Assembly: GCA_003952965.2 (NCBI GenBank)
Contig: CM025849.1
Coordinates: 23,119,738-23,183,737 of the forward strand
DNA: 64,000 bases
Origin: Morella rubra
Taxonomy: Eukaryota > Streptophyta > Magnoliopsida > Fagales > Myricaceae
Direction: 5' to 3'
Below, piece after piece: positions 34,219-47,600 of the stretch (its first letter is position 1; the number at the start of each line of letters is the position of its first letter). Below the pieces are notes generated by a model. It worked only from the letters and a program-made list of their open reading frames with translations. It had not been told where the DNA came from and ran no database searches. The position numbers and the translations under genes are program-made.

Positions 34219-37200
34219 AATTAATTATACTACCAGACATAGCAAGTGGGTGTATTCAAAGTCAATGTATAATGATCAAGCACACGTAAAGTAAAGGGGG
34301 CGTCTTTCTTTCCCTTTCTCTGCTATTCTTTTCTCCGTGGAATCTCAAGTATGGGTTGGGCGGCCAACATCTGAATTGACAACCCACAGAATCCCTCGGA
34401 CTAAACAGTCTTTCCCGGACCACTTTTGACCAAATAATTGCATTCCTTTGAATAGGAGTTCAAACGGTTTTATGCTATGTTACTGCATTCAGCTGTTAAA
34501 GTAATTCTCTAGCTGTCAATGACAATTGAAAAACATCTCCCGTACAGTCAGGTGTTAATTTGATACAGATTACGGCTACAAATTGGGCATGCATATTAAA
34601 ATATATTTTTCTGTAACATGAAGTTCAATAATATATACAACACATTTCCATTATTTTTTAAAAGTTGTATTTAATTTTCTTTCTAACCTAAGATATATTA
34701 TTATTATTATATGTGGAACATTATAATAGGTCCATATCTATGAGTAAAAATTCATTAGCTCCTAAACTTTCAATTCATTTTATTATGTCTTTGGTATTTT
34801 AAAAACAATCAATCATAGCTCTCCATTCAATTTGGCATTGAACCACATATAAAATGAGGGGCGTAATAAAATCAAACAGATGGTGATAATTCATTATTTA
34901 TGAGAGTATAATCAAATAAATTAGAACTTGATGGACGTTGATTAATTTTTAACTATAGATATAAGGCGTACTATAGAGGCCAATATTGTATTTATCTCTT
35001 TCCTTATTTTGTAACATTGAACTATGTTATTAAGTTTGGTCCAACTAATGTACTACAAGTTGCTACTGTATTATCATTCAACAAATACGTAAATAATACA
35101 TCTTTTTATGACCACATTAATACTACCCAATGTCAAGAATTTTGAATATGATTAGAATCTTGGCCTCCACCTTTTTTTTTTTTTTTTTGAAAATCAAATG
35201 CATATTATGTGCACATTTTTGTTTTGCTAATTTTCACCCATTTAATGCAAAATTCGTGCTGGTATACAGGAATGAATTTGGACATAGGAGGAGGGGAGAT
35301 TGTGGCTTCCCCAGCTCCCATAACTCTGCACAAAAACAAAATTAAGCAAAAACAGTAGTGTTCTTTTAAGGATTTTTCCATATAATTTGGCCCCCAAAAA
35401 GTGCTTTAATATTACTACCATAAAATATAAATTACCTTTTCTAGTTTGTGCCGGTATGTTTAAAATGGTGTTTGCATTCTAAAATTTTGATTATTTTAAA
35501 ATTTTGATTTAATAAAATAATATTTTTTTTTGTTGGTGTAAATTTTTTTAGGATTAATAAATATTTTTGTTGTTGATAAAAAAAATATTAAATTTTATAA
35601 AAAGTTGGTGAAATTTATATAAAAATATTAAAATTTGTGAAAATAGAGATCATACAACAGTTGTCAAACCCAGGCTAATCTCTTCATAAACAGGATTACC
35701 AAAATTGATTAGGGCGCGCTCTTAAGACAACTGTTTACAACTACGCCCGCGGGAAATTCTTGAGATCAGTTGGCGCCCTCTGGATCGGGGTAGATTGGTA
35801 CGTTTGTTTGCGACGCAGGAAAAGTGGATAGGATCTGAGTAGTTGCTGACGAGGACTGGGACCCACCGCGTCACTTGTCCCTATCGTCTTGTCTTCCAAT
35901 TGAGTCCGGTTGCTCCTGCCAGTTGTGGCTGGTGTAAAACGTGTCGGATAAGGAGTGGTGAGAACTGAAAAGAACGTGATGTCTTTGCCTAGTCATCATC
36001 TGTCTCGTTGCTCGGTTTGACGATTCTTTTTACTTTTCCAGTTTCCTTTTGTTGGGATAGGAACAGCCACACATCAGTTCCCAATTCCGATTAGACATCT
36101 GACATGAAGCTAGGAAAATATCTTGAGATTTATATTTATATTTATTTATCTTTTTTATATTGTTATTCTTTAAGTTATTTCCAGTTTATTACGGATTGTT
36201 TTTGTATATTTTTGTTTAATTTTGCATATTTTAGTATATATTTTTTATATTTTGTACATGTGGTAAGCTTGGATTTGTTGTGATGTATCATACGACTTAT
36301 GTAGGACGGAAGATGTGTGTTTTTCAATTTAATTTTCTATGTGATAAACTCATAAAAGATTACTGAAAAACAAGCATCCTATGATAAGATAAAATCCACT
36401 AAAGTGATTGGCTACCCTCTTGGGCTTTTGGGCTGAAATTTTGAGCCCAAGTAAAGACCAACCACACTTGATTCAAGCCCACAACTCTCACGAACCAAAA
36501 GACCCCAATTAATCAGCGATCTAATACTAAAAGAGGTGGATTTTCAGCCTCTGAATGAATTCCAAGGCCGGCCAAGTCTAGGTCCAACCTTGGCTTGGCC
36601 TCCCCCTTTTATTTTATTTTTAACAATAACCCCCAAGTTTTCATAAATACATAAAGAGATAATTAAAATATTTCAATAAGTGAAACAACATAAAATCTAT
36701 AATGAGAAAGATGCAGATATAACTTTGGTACCTACTAATGAAAGGATCCAATGAAGGAAAATAGAAAGAAAACAAATGTATCACTGTTTTCATATTAAAA
36801 AAAGCACCAAAAGAAGGCATTAATTAATGGTGCTATGATATGGAAGAACGACAATATTAATAAAGAGCTCTACTATTGCATGTTTCGGTGTGGAGGTCCC
36901 CAACCCATTATTATAAAAGATGAGTCAAACAGTCTCTGTACTGTGGAATCGATTTATGGGCCAAATTGGGGTTAAGTCCCGTAGTTGTTCTGATGAGGCA
37001 GGCCCATAAGATTCTAATAGGCTCAACAGGAGTGAGAGTGGGTTTAGCAACATATCATTGAGTAGTGGAAACGTCTAAAAATTGAATAAGCAGATGCGAC
37101 AATCAAAAGCACTCTATAGGTAGTTGATGGATTTTGAGGTTAAAATTGAGAATTTTGATAATTTTGACCTCTTTTGGACATTTTAATGTAATTTATATAG

Positions 37201-37668
37201 GAGCTCAAACTGGAGATCCCAAATTTTGCACCTCCTACCATCCCACCAAGACATCCCATTGAGGGCCCCCTTCCTCTGTATCCATTTAGCTATGTAAGAA
37301 ATATATCCTCAAAACTAGTTTTTAATATAATTATTTATTTAAATGTCATATGCTTATATTTATTTATTAGGTATTATGTTGTGACATAAGATGTTATATG
37401 GATATTGTTGAGTGGCATTGTTGAGATTTATGCATGTCTGTTTGTTCTGTACTTGTACTTTAATTGAGTCATTTGGTGATAATCTTTCTAATTAAGTCAA
37501 ATATTCCAGTCAATGTTGTGTCTTGTGCATGATAAATGAGCATGTATAAATGCTGAATAAGGAATCTACCAGTCTCTTGATGATGTGGTATATTCAGTAT
37601 ATTTGTATACGGTTGGACTTAAAAATAAATCACTGACCAGTGGGATTTTATGAAAATATTTTACAAAG

Positions 37669-37758
<90 letters not shown>

Positions 37759-39850
37759 TTATTTATTTGTGAAATTGTTTTGAAAACAGTTTGAGAGACT
37801 AACAGGTTACTGATTGAGAATTAAAAATTATATGAATTATGAATTTAATCAATCATATTATTATAGTCCTATTAGTTCATGTAGAATATAGTATGGTGGA
37901 AGGATAAATAAGTAAATACTTGGTAACAAAAGAGATTTCACAAATCAATCTCAATTCTCGGGGGTGAATTGTAATATGTTGATGGATTGATCACAATTAG
38001 TAGAAGCCCAAAATTTAGAATATAAAAATATAAGAAAAATAATTAAAATTTTTTTTCCCTATGATTCTACGACTATGATCTTGGATCCCTAATGATCCCG
38101 TGTCATATCACAGTTAGGTTTTTATTAAAAGAGAGACTATTAGAAAGTCAATTCTGTGGTTGGCCATCAGGACTTTAAGAGAATCCTGCAACGGCTATGA
38201 GGCGTAAAGAGAAAGGAGGCGAAACAATTGCGCCACTCAAATTGTGAGATCCACAAAACTCAAGTGGCGAGATCCACAAAATCGTAAAGAATTAATGAAA
38301 ATTGAAGATTGATCAGAAAATTGTGGAGAGATTGACAAGATCCTAGAATCATCGAAAATCGAAGATCCAAAAGACAATTGGTTATAATTATTTCGCAAGC
38401 AAACTTTCAAGCTCATCTTATTCGTTTTTCTAAACAATAGTTTATATATAATTTTTTTTAAGAGAAGTAGGGAAAGGGAGAATAACCACACAACAAGACA
38501 GGATAAAACAAACTTATAGAAGCTCACATTTCAAACATTAAAATTGCCTATCCTTTTACATATAGTTATTTCTTTGAACTTTTTCTTTAATGGTCATGAA
38601 ATTTTAAATTTCAAAACTTCAAATCTCAAAAAACAAACTGTGTTGTATCTTCATTCCCCCTAAAATAAACAACTCGGCCGTCACCATATTCCTTAGTCCA
38701 TGCCACGTAATAGGGCATCCCTTTGGTTCGTCCTTCTAAAAACAAATCCAAACTTCAGTCCTCGATCAAGGGTACGTGTTAGGCTGTTAGCTACTCCTTT
38801 TTTTTTTTTTCTCGGATGGGTACGTGTTAGCTAAACCCACAGAACGAGTCAGCCTTTCCTCTTGACGTTACTTTCTAATTGCAAAATTCTGAAGTCAATT
38901 TCAATCGATATAAGAACAATGAAAGGGCACATGCTGAACCCATGAAAGGATGTGGTCTGCCAGACTGCTACTATAAAACTCAACACACTGGAGGTCAGCA
39001 CCTATCAGAGGCAGCATTGGCGTCCGCCTCGCATGCTTCTTGTATCGCGAGACACACATCCAATTGATTATCAATATCGATGGTATAGATCTTGCGTGTA
39101 GTAACGTCTCTTGAGGTAACTTACACGAGTAGGAGCTGTTGCCGTCAACCATTGGCGAGTCCTATCAATGACAGCCACATAACCAGACTGATGCATTAGA
39201 TTCTCCTGAGGCTTTGACAATGTGAGTTAACAAAGCAAAATTTGGGTTTCGGATAGTTTTTAAACCCGGAAAACCGATGATCATAAGATGGCATTTCACG
39301 ATCTTCATCAACGGCCAGAAAGAATAAAAAACCAGAGAGGAGAGAATTTGAACCCATATTCTTTAATATACTAGACCCCAGAAATATTCTAACCCAGGAA
39401 GATATGACAACGTCCATCTGTCTACGTTTCTTCCTCCATTAGGTTTCATCTCGAATAATATATGCAGGCCCTTAACTCTATCAGTGTTCTCAATGATGGT
39501 TACTGTTCATCTTTGGTTTTTTCGATTCTGCACTTGCAGAGAAAGAAAACCACCCGTTATTGCTATACAGCTATCATCCTGCTTTTCGTTTTCGTTTTAT
39601 TAGTTTTCTTTTTGTTTTATTCAACTTCTATTTACTAGTGACAAAATGTCTCATTCCCGTTAGAAAAAAAAAAAAGAAGCTTTTAGCCTAAATGTGAGAG
39701 AGACCTAGACCAAAAACTAAGGCCTCTCTCTCTCTCTCTCTCTAGAACTCCTACTCCACCCACCCCAAGTCCCCCCACTTAGAGACTTAGACGACTAGAG
39801 TTGCCTCTTGCTCCCATCTCGACACAACCTATTGTGATTGGGATATATAT
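34219..39850. other. Intergenic region, AT-rich, no supported gene
   Basis: Contents: an AAAATTTTGAT-rich block related to the MITE family (about 35470-35650), a GC-richer patch at 35700-36100 without a recognisable frame, a (TA)n tract at about 37672-37752 with one break, poly-T runs (35169-35188, 38798-38809) and a (CT)n tract (39722-39744). On the minus strand, about 39030-39180 reads 'RKIYTIDIDNQLDVCLAIQE' with ACEADANAASDR, and nearby 'SGYVAVIDRTRQWLTATAP'. These look protein-like but match no family I know and are at best stray exons. Confidence 0.5.
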
Positions 39851-40260
39851 TGATGGGCCGTAAAATACTAGGCCCTATCAGATCTGGCCACCTGGTCTGG
39901 CTCATCGTTGAGTTGACCACCTGTGCATTCGACCGCTAATAAAGAGTCCGAGGTCTCCAGGACTTCTAGCCGAACACTTACATAATTTGGGGATCCTATA
40001 TGTTCGGGATACCTCCTTTTCTCCTAACAAGACTCTATAACATCACAAATTGAAGAAGGTAGACTCCCAACAGAAATACTACCCTTAAACTGGTATAAAA
40101 GCAAGGTATGACATTTGATTGACACATTGAATTCTACTCCCAAATATACCCCCTTTTTCTCAACCTAACTTGGCCGTCGGAGACTTGATTCGAGGCCTTT
40201 CCCCCTCGGTATTTTTTGCAAGACAGATTGGCTCCCAGTTGGTGGTGATTCTCGACATCA
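39851..40260 (+). mobile_element. Probable 5' LTR of a Ty3-gypsy element
   Basis: The segment runs from TGATGGGCCG to GACATCA, with TGATG and CATCA as inverted termini, and is followed at once by a primer-binding-like site and a gypsy gag. The matching LTR is not seen in the window. The left boundary is less sure than the right. Confidence 0.5.
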
Positions 40261-40263
40261 TCA

Positions 40264-40283
40264 TTCGGCGCCGTCCGTGGGAA
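40264..40283 (+). promoter_or_regulatory. Gypsy primer-binding-site region
   Basis: TTCGGCGCCGTCCGTGGGAA follows the LTR end by a few bases. It closely resembles the TTGGCGCCGTCTGTGGGAA type that precedes gag in many plant Ty3-gypsy elements. Confidence 0.65.
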
Positions 40284-40365
40284 ACCACTTCACATTTACC
40301 ACCATCTCCTCATTCCTCCTCTGTCACGTTCACCTTAGAACAACCATCCACCTAACCGTTCGATC

Positions 40366-41640
40366 TTGTTCTCCTTGATGATGACTTCTTCTCCCGATGA
40401 TCCAAATGCTGCTGGGCAATCCAGCATGGTTGTTGGGATGCCCTCAGTGGAAGGTGCTCCACTAGCCTCCTTGGCCAAAAACATAGAGAACCTTGTTCAT
40501 AAGTTCAATGCCGCTCCTCTGATCCTGTCTTCCCCACTGTTTCCTTCCAAGTCTAGGGCCTCTGCCAACCGCCAAGAGGGGTCAACAGAAACTTGCTCGA
40601 CCATTCACTCGCCCGCTTGCTCCCTTCCTAAGTTGCTCGAGCGAAAGTTGGCAAACACGAAATGCTCCGAAGACTCTGGCTCGCCCTCCACGACGAATGC
40701 TGGGACTTCACCGTTCACACAAAAGGTGCTTGTGTACCCCTTGCCTCCGTGGTTTCGACCATCGACCCCTTCGATGGATCTGGAGATCCAGGCGATCATG
40801 TGGAACTCTTCTACCTTCACATGCATGTGTAGTCGTATGCCGACCCAGTGCTTTGCCACGCATTCTCCCTCACCCTTAAGGGGCCTGCATAACATTGATT
40901 CTCTAGTACGCCTCCGGGGTCCATTGACAATTTCGACACACTCAACGCACTATTCGTGAGTCACTTCGTCTCCGACAGACGGCTTAAACGGCCTTCCTCC
41001 TACTTGTTCAGCATTAAACAGGGTCCCAAAGAAAGCCTGCGAGCTTATCTGGCCCGGTTTAACCGAGAAGTTGTCGCCATCTCTCGAGCAACGGACGAGG
41101 TCAAGCTCATGGCCCTCACTATCGGTCTACAACCCAACGAATTTTTGAAATACCTCCTCAAAAGGAACCCAAGCAATTACGGTGACTCCATGAGGGAGGC
41201 TCAAGAGCATATGAATTGTGAAGACATGTTCTCCACTCGAGTTCGCCATTCCCAGCCAGAGCAGTCTAGGCCTGAGAAGCGCGACTGAGAATTCGATCAG
41301 CACGAGGTCGGATGGCACCGTTCTCACGATCGTTGTCGTTGGCTGGGACGAGATCGTTCCCCTCCCTCGAGGGTATTCTGTTTTGCCACCCCCTGTCGGT
41401 TGGCTTGCGCCCGTTTTCACCGCTCTGAATACGAGCCCCCGAGAAATCCTTATGCAAATCAAGCAAGAATCAGGCCTCAAATGGCCTAAAAAGCTTCGAA
41501 CACCCCCATAGAGTTTCATGAGGACCACGGTCACACCACCGACGACTGTTGAGAGCTGAGGAGGCAGATCGAATACCTGTTACAGGAGGGCAAACTCCAT
41601 TGTTTTATCTTAGAGCATGACGCTCCTCATCTGGGAAGAA
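40366..41640 (+). pseudogene. Ty3-gypsy gag, frameshifted and with stops
   Basis: The N-terminal low-complexity part is open (40366 to about 40760). After a shift the gag core reads 'DGSGDPGDHVELFYLHMHV', 'AFSLTLKGPA', 'PGSIDNFDTLNALFVSHFV', 'RPSSYLFSIKQGPKESLRAY' and 'LARFNREVVAI', typical of the retrotransposon gag domain. The tail 'FHEDHGHTTDDC' with 'LRRQIEYLLQEGKLH' is the conserved segment before protease in Tat/Athila-like elements. At least one frameshift and several stops make it inactive. The pol part is not in the window; the sequence runs into an assembly gap. Confidence 0.85.
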
Positions 41641-41729
41641 CCTGAGCATAGGGTCGGGGAAGGAGTCCCCAACGAGACCGACCGCCGGCGAGCAACCAAG
41701 GAGGCCTTGATAACGTACCTCTTCCCTTG

Positions 41730-41804
41730 TGTCACGCCCCGTGCCAGTACTTACCCCCTTAGGCTCTCCTATCGTAATGGAATGCACACAAGCGAGGATT
41801 ACGA
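41730..41804 (+). other. Possible start of another LTR, cut by the gap
   Basis: TGTCACGCCCCGTGCCAGTA is a typical start of a plant gypsy LTR, inverted relative to the GGGGCGTGACA end of solo LTR 3. It directly follows the broken gag and runs into the N block, so it cannot be confirmed. Confidence 0.3.
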
Positions 41805-42804
41805 NNNNNNNNNNNNNNNNNNNNNNNNNNNNNNNNNNNNNNNNNNNNNNNNNNNNNNNNNNNNNNNNNNNNNNNNNNNNNNNNNNNNNNNNNNNNNNNN
41901 NNNNNNNNNNNNNNNNNNNNNNNNNNNNNNNNNNNNNNNNNNNNNNNNNNNNNNNNNNNNNNNNNNNNNNNNNNNNNNNNNNNNNNNNNNNNNNNNNNNN
42001 NNNNNNNNNNNNNNNNNNNNNNNNNNNNNNNNNNNNNNNNNNNNNNNNNNNNNNNNNNNNNNNNNNNNNNNNNNNNNNNNNNNNNNNNNNNNNNNNNNNN
42101 NNNNNNNNNNNNNNNNNNNNNNNNNNNNNNNNNNNNNNNNNNNNNNNNNNNNNNNNNNNNNNNNNNNNNNNNNNNNNNNNNNNNNNNNNNNNNNNNNNNN
42201 NNNNNNNNNNNNNNNNNNNNNNNNNNNNNNNNNNNNNNNNNNNNNNNNNNNNNNNNNNNNNNNNNNNNNNNNNNNNNNNNNNNNNNNNNNNNNNNNNNNN
42301 NNNNNNNNNNNNNNNNNNNNNNNNNNNNNNNNNNNNNNNNNNNNNNNNNNNNNNNNNNNNNNNNNNNNNNNNNNNNNNNNNNNNNNNNNNNNNNNNNNNN
42401 NNNNNNNNNNNNNNNNNNNNNNNNNNNNNNNNNNNNNNNNNNNNNNNNNNNNNNNNNNNNNNNNNNNNNNNNNNNNNNNNNNNNNNNNNNNNNNNNNNNN
42501 NNNNNNNNNNNNNNNNNNNNNNNNNNNNNNNNNNNNNNNNNNNNNNNNNNNNNNNNNNNNNNNNNNNNNNNNNNNNNNNNNNNNNNNNNNNNNNNNNNNN
42601 NNNNNNNNNNNNNNNNNNNNNNNNNNNNNNNNNNNNNNNNNNNNNNNNNNNNNNNNNNNNNNNNNNNNNNNNNNNNNNNNNNNNNNNNNNNNNNNNNNNN
42701 NNNNNNNNNNNNNNNNNNNNNNNNNNNNNNNNNNNNNNNNNNNNNNNNNNNNNNNNNNNNNNNNNNNNNNNNNNNNNNNNNNNNNNNNNNNNNNNNNNNN
42801 NNNN
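41805..42804. other. Assembly gap (1000 N)
   Basis: Exactly 1000 N, probably a placeholder of unknown true size. It hides the 5' part of CACTA C, the rest of the gypsy element and possibly the 3' half of the broken peptide gene. Open frames that cross it are meaningless. Confidence 0.98.
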
Positions 42805-43816
42805 AGAATTTATAAGAAGTTCAACAATGCTGAAATAGCTCGACCAAATCCACCTGATGATGTTTCAGCCGGGGCGTGGGACAAACTATGTGACATATGG
42901 CAAAGTGAAGAATACCAGGGATATGAGTGCAGGAACTGAATTTTTTACATTAACAGCTCAATATTTCTTTGGTTAAATGTTATATTAACCAAAAAATTCT
43001 ATCATGTGCAGAAGCTGTGTAAGAAAAATGCTGGCAATAGAAATAAACTGAAAATAAATCACACATCTGGCTCCAAATTGCTTCATCGTTTGCACTTGGA
43101 AAAGGTATTATCTCTTCATAAAATTTCCATTTAGCAGTTGCCATATATATATGAAAATAATGGAAGTACTTAAAATTTTGGGTACAGAAAGAAAAGGATG
43201 GAATGGCAATAGAGTTCTACAAAAGAAGTCGCATACACAAGAATGGTACATGGTTTGTCAAGAAGCTTTACAGATTTATGCTAGTTTTTTAAAATTATTT
43301 TGGAAGACATTTTTTTTTTTGGATTGTAATGTTAGATTTTTTATGATTTAAAAATTGGATTTTAAGATATATATTGAATGTGTTTAATTATATAATTTTC
43401 AGCAAAAAATGATTGAACTTCAGAAGGAAAGGGACCCAGATCAAAAACATGAAGCAATTGTTGAGGAGATATTTACCGAAGTGTTTGGAAGCAAATTTGG
43501 ATATGTTAGAGGAATGGGTAAGTCAATGAGTCCACCTCCACCTCCCGTAAGTGAGTCCCGTTCAGCAAAAGTTGCACAAATGTCGAACCTGGTTGACAAA
43601 TACAAGTTTGAATTGGAGTATTACAAGAACGCACATGAAGGTTTAACAAATGAAGTTAAAGTATCGAATGAACGTTGCAACGACTATGCAAGAAGGTATG
43701 CTAGTTATGATGAGAAGCTTCAGTACTTGTACAAACAACTTCCAAGTGATAATCAGAATGAGGCAGATGAGGATGAGACAGAGTACATTAGCACATTATG
43801 TTTTCTAAATTTCTAG
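42805..43816 (+). CDS. CACTA C transposase-related protein (Ptta/En/Spm family), partial
   Basis: The N-terminus is lost in the gap. Exons visible: 42805 to about 42937 ('NNAEIARPNPPDDVSAGAWD', 'LCDIWQSEEYQ'), 43012-43104 ('KLCKKNAGNRNKLKINHTSG', 'SKLLHRLHLEK'), 43188-43283 ('KEKDGMAIEFYKRSRIHKNG', 'TWFVKKLY') and 43403-43816 ('MIELQKERDPDQKHEAIVEE', 'VFGSKFGYVRGMGKSM', then a proline run and a coiled-coil-like tail). The last three join in phase 0 with canonical sites. The donor of the first visible exon could not be fixed, and the short frame 43151-43351 partly overlaps exon 3. This is the plant En/Spm transposase-associated family; it binds element ends and helps transposition in studied relatives. 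Unlike the copies in elements A and B, the exons have no stops. Confidence 0.75.
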
Positions 43817-44529
43817 TTTTTATTTTAATTATATGGTGGAACTCTTATTTTAATTTTATGTAGTAATGTTTTGGGATTTAGATAATCCTTTTAGGATGGT
43901 GCATGACTAGCTAAAAGTTCATTTATGGATTACTAGCTAAAAAAAATGTTTGTAGGAATTTTCAATAAAATGACGATAGCCATTTTGTCAAGAGCACGCA
44001 ATATTTACATTCAGAATTTTCGTAAATAGTAAATATTTGCTATGAAGCTAATAATTGGTTACAAGAATTATATGACAACAAAATATGTCTTTGTGGTGAA
44101 AACTATATGCGGATAACAGTTTGTGGGTGACAAGGTGTTACTAGAAGTCAAATTTCAACCAAGGCAAATCATCAAAATAAAACTTAAAAGGACAACCAAC
44201 ATTTAGTCAAAGCCAAAAAGGCCCAACAAATGGTACTTATAAAAATTAGACCACTAGTTTTGTGATCTCATCCAAATAGGTTTTGTTAGAGAAAAGAAAT
44301 GGCAACCAAAAACAGTTGGCTAGCAAACATAAAGAACAACCACTGATAAAATTTTACTGTATCTTCTAATGATGGAAGATTTCATGTCTCCAATGACCAA
44401 ACGATTAGTCAACATAATTGGCAATAACGACGAAATTGATTTTGGTGGACAGAATTCTTAAATCACAAGGTTTGGATGACCATCGTCTAACCACTATAGG
44501 TCGTATCTAACAGGAATTTTGTTGTAGTG
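42805..44529 (+). mobile_element. CACTA transposon C, 3' part
   Basis: The right end, on the complementary strand, is CACTACAACAAAATTCCTG starting at 44529, a standard CACTA terminus. It is followed by host sequence of a small peptide gene. The candidate target duplication is TCG at 44530-44532, but the left end lies in or beyond the gap, so it cannot be checked. A spliced transposase-related gene occupies 42805-43816. The 3' region 43817-44529 is non-coding and lacks the CGATCGAT arrays of elements A and B, so this is a different subfamily. Confidence 0.8.
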
Positions 44530-44650
44530 TCGTCTTGTCAACCAAAGGCCTTGCAGCCACTAGATCAGGCGTAGTCATGGCATAAATCAAGAATGCGATG
44601 ATCCCGGCCACCTTCGCAGCATCCCGCAAAATTTCCCTCGAACGGAACAT
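44530..44650 (-). pseudogene. Small secreted-peptide gene, 3' half lost to CACTA C
   Basis: From ATG at 44650 the minus strand encodes 'MFRSREILRDAAKVAGIIAF', then LIYAMTTPDLVAARPLVDKT, forty codons plus one base, before the CACTA terminus begins. It aligns without gaps over its first 15 residues with the intact gene at 47943-48182 (MF.(R)..LR.AAKV, then a hydrophobic run, then RP). It has a positively charged start and a hydrophobic core, as in a signal peptide. Read into the transposon the frame stops after a few codons, so the mature peptide region is missing. A TATATATAGC motif lies about 50-60 bp upstream (44699-44708). Confidence 0.7.
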
Positions 44651-47600
44651 GTTGATCTATATGGTTCCTTTTAGGTTTGACTCTGTCGAAATATACGTGC
44701 TATATATATTTGTCGCTTTCAGAATTCAAGTTGATCAATGTCTATTTCGTTTGACAAAAGAGAAAAGAAATAAATAGTTGGTCATTTTGTATACTTAGCT
44801 ATGCATGTGGCCGCCTGGATTTCAAAAGTCCCATAACACACTTTTCGTTTTCCTGATCATGCGCCTTGGCGTTATCTTCTTGCAATTATTCACACTATAT
44901 AATTAGTTTATGAGTCAAGACACAAAGCAAAGCTTTGAGCTTAGTTGATGGCTTTTGGTTAGCACTCAAGTGGAAAGAAAGCCAAGATAGGTTTACTCTG
45001 GGCAAGCATGCAACTGCAAGAAAGCTGCAGCCATGTCATGCGAAAGTGGCAAGAAGCCAGGCACAGTGATTTAGAAGAAGGATATGCTCCAGACAACGAT
45101 TTGAAAGAAGGTACGTACACTGGTGTCATATAAAGCATTGTCAAAGGTATTGTATAGCGCTCCGTAGTTTAAAAATCTTTCCAATCAGCTAAAACTATAC
45201 TCTACCTATATATATATATATATATATATGTATAAGTTAATGCACATTTTTAGGTACGACAACAAAGTAACACTACCGCATATAAATATATACGATCGTA
45301 TATTCGGTCGCCTGCAAATTAAGACGAACCAAGAGATCCAAAAAATTTGGGGTATCTGTACATTAAAAAAACCTCGACATGCACTGGAGGCCCGGTGATC
45401 TTCTCAGATTAAACAAATCAAATAATGTGGACATTCACTAAAACAAATGTATATAAAACAATTCCCTCTTTCTCTCTCTAACCCTAAGATTGTTCTTGCC
45501 TACTACCTGGTGAAATACAGATCAAGATTTACTATATATATATATATATTTTGTGAAAAATATTTACTGTAATTTCTTATTCAACTTTCATACTAGTCTA
45601 ATTAGTTAGAAATCCCGACACATCCAGTGAGTCCGAGGTTCGTACTTAATGTGTTTTGGACAATGCAAGTCGTACAGTTTCTACTATATTTTATGATGTT
45701 TTTGTCTAAGAATTGAACTAGGCAATTCAGATTTGAAATTGTAGAGAAAATTGCGTTGTAAAGCGGATCTGGAATGTTTTAACCCCTTGCTAATTTGCTA
45801 ATGATCATAGCCGATATACTTGAAGGCCTGGATGAGACAAAACTTCAATTTGATACATCCAGGAACTCCCTGACACGTACGGAGTGTAAATATTATTCAA
45901 ATTGGTTCAGGTTTGAATACGTGGAGAGTACTGCACTGATCATGCGGTCTGCACGCTTCAGAGTAACACGCCAAATCTTTAGTAAAGATTATGATGAGTA
46001 TTACACATCTCGAACCAGAAAATTATCACAACGGATGCAATTAATCTTCACTATATCCGTTCTATATATATAATAAAGGGTCGTAGACTATGTAGCAGGA
46101 CGAACTTGTCCAATTCCATATATAATCACTTGCATCTTTGATCCATCACAGCAGTAATGATCAGCTTTTTATCTGTTATTGATAGAGGCTATCATGGCGG
46201 CCGTAATTAATCTGTTCCAAGGACAAAGGAGGAAGCTGTATATATATATATATATATATACATAGTCTTACCGTCAATTATATAAGGACAGGATTCTTAA
46301 AAGCGTACAAAAATATTTGGATAATATTTCATTTTCAAATATTTGTCGTACTTACTTTTTCATCAATTTTAATATATTTTTATCAATTTTAATAATTTTT
46401 ATAAATTTTAATAATTTTTAATATATTTTTTATCGATTTCAAAAGAATTCACACAACTTTCAAAAAAATACAAACACAAAAAATTATTTTGAGATCGAAA
46501 CCAAACATAATCTATATTTCTCTCGCTAGCTAAACAGGGTCAAATGCAACCCACATCCTTACGCGTGTGCGCGCAAACCGAGGCTCTCCTAGAGCATGTA
46601 GGTAGAGTGGTTGCGAAGTTTCTCGGCTTTAATTTATGGGGCAGGAGTCTTTCTTTTTTATTTTTTCTACGCCATGTGGAAGGAATCTGATTGTGCTATT
46701 TGTGTGCAAAAAGATTGTGACGTACACCTATTCATTGATTTTCTTTCTAGAAAACCATTTGAATTAACATAATTGTATACGAATTCATTTAACAAGCAAT
46801 TCATCGAGGCATGCATATATATGCAATTTTCAGATCCTATCTGCCCTTCTGCATGTATTTTTTAGGCATATCTTTCAAAGTCGACGAATATAATATTGGG
46901 TGAAGGAGCATAAGTCGGCGAATATGCAATTCCCAGTGGGCCTAAAAGAGATCGTGTGCGGCAGACTGGACGTTTGCGCTTTGCGAAAGCTGTGGTAGCT
47001 TAACAATATGCAGCTCAGGGTGGCCGATATGCATGTTTGCTAAAGAATCAGAATATAAGCAAGGACAAGTTTAAAATTGATTCATAGAGTCCTAATTACA
47101 TAAAAGCATACTGATCATCAGCAGGACCAAAGTGCATAAAATGTAAAAACGATGCCCAAAAGACAATTAAAAGATACACCGAAGACTGAAGACCGAAGCT
47201 TTTTCTTTTTTCCAGAATTATTTGGGTGCCCCCAGCTCTCCCTTTAGTTTCGTACGTCTGATCTGTATGAACTCCAAGGAGTTAAACAAATAAGGACATA
47301 ATAATAGGATAAAAAGTTATTAACTATGAAAACAATTCATTAGAAGCTTTTTTGCTTTAATATTCATGCCATTCAACTAATTTTCCTCCTAATTATGTAT
47401 TTTCCCAGTCCTCAATAGACCTCGAAGTCAGCTTCCAACCATTTTTCGAAATTACTTATACCCATTCCATACAATAGGAGAGTACATTTCGTAGTGACAT
47501 ACTTAGGTATTTAAATAAAGTATGTCTTGCTTGGAATAGCAATAGGAGAGCGTGATGAAGAGGCCAGTACCGAAACCCCGTGCAAAGGTTGCAAAAGCTA

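Noticed and set aside
41617..42939. Long frames spanning the N block
   Set aside because: They are open only because N codons cannot be stops.
45795..46073. 92-codon plus-strand frame
   Set aside because: No recognisable motif, no splice context, and it ends in a TATATA tract; too weak to call.
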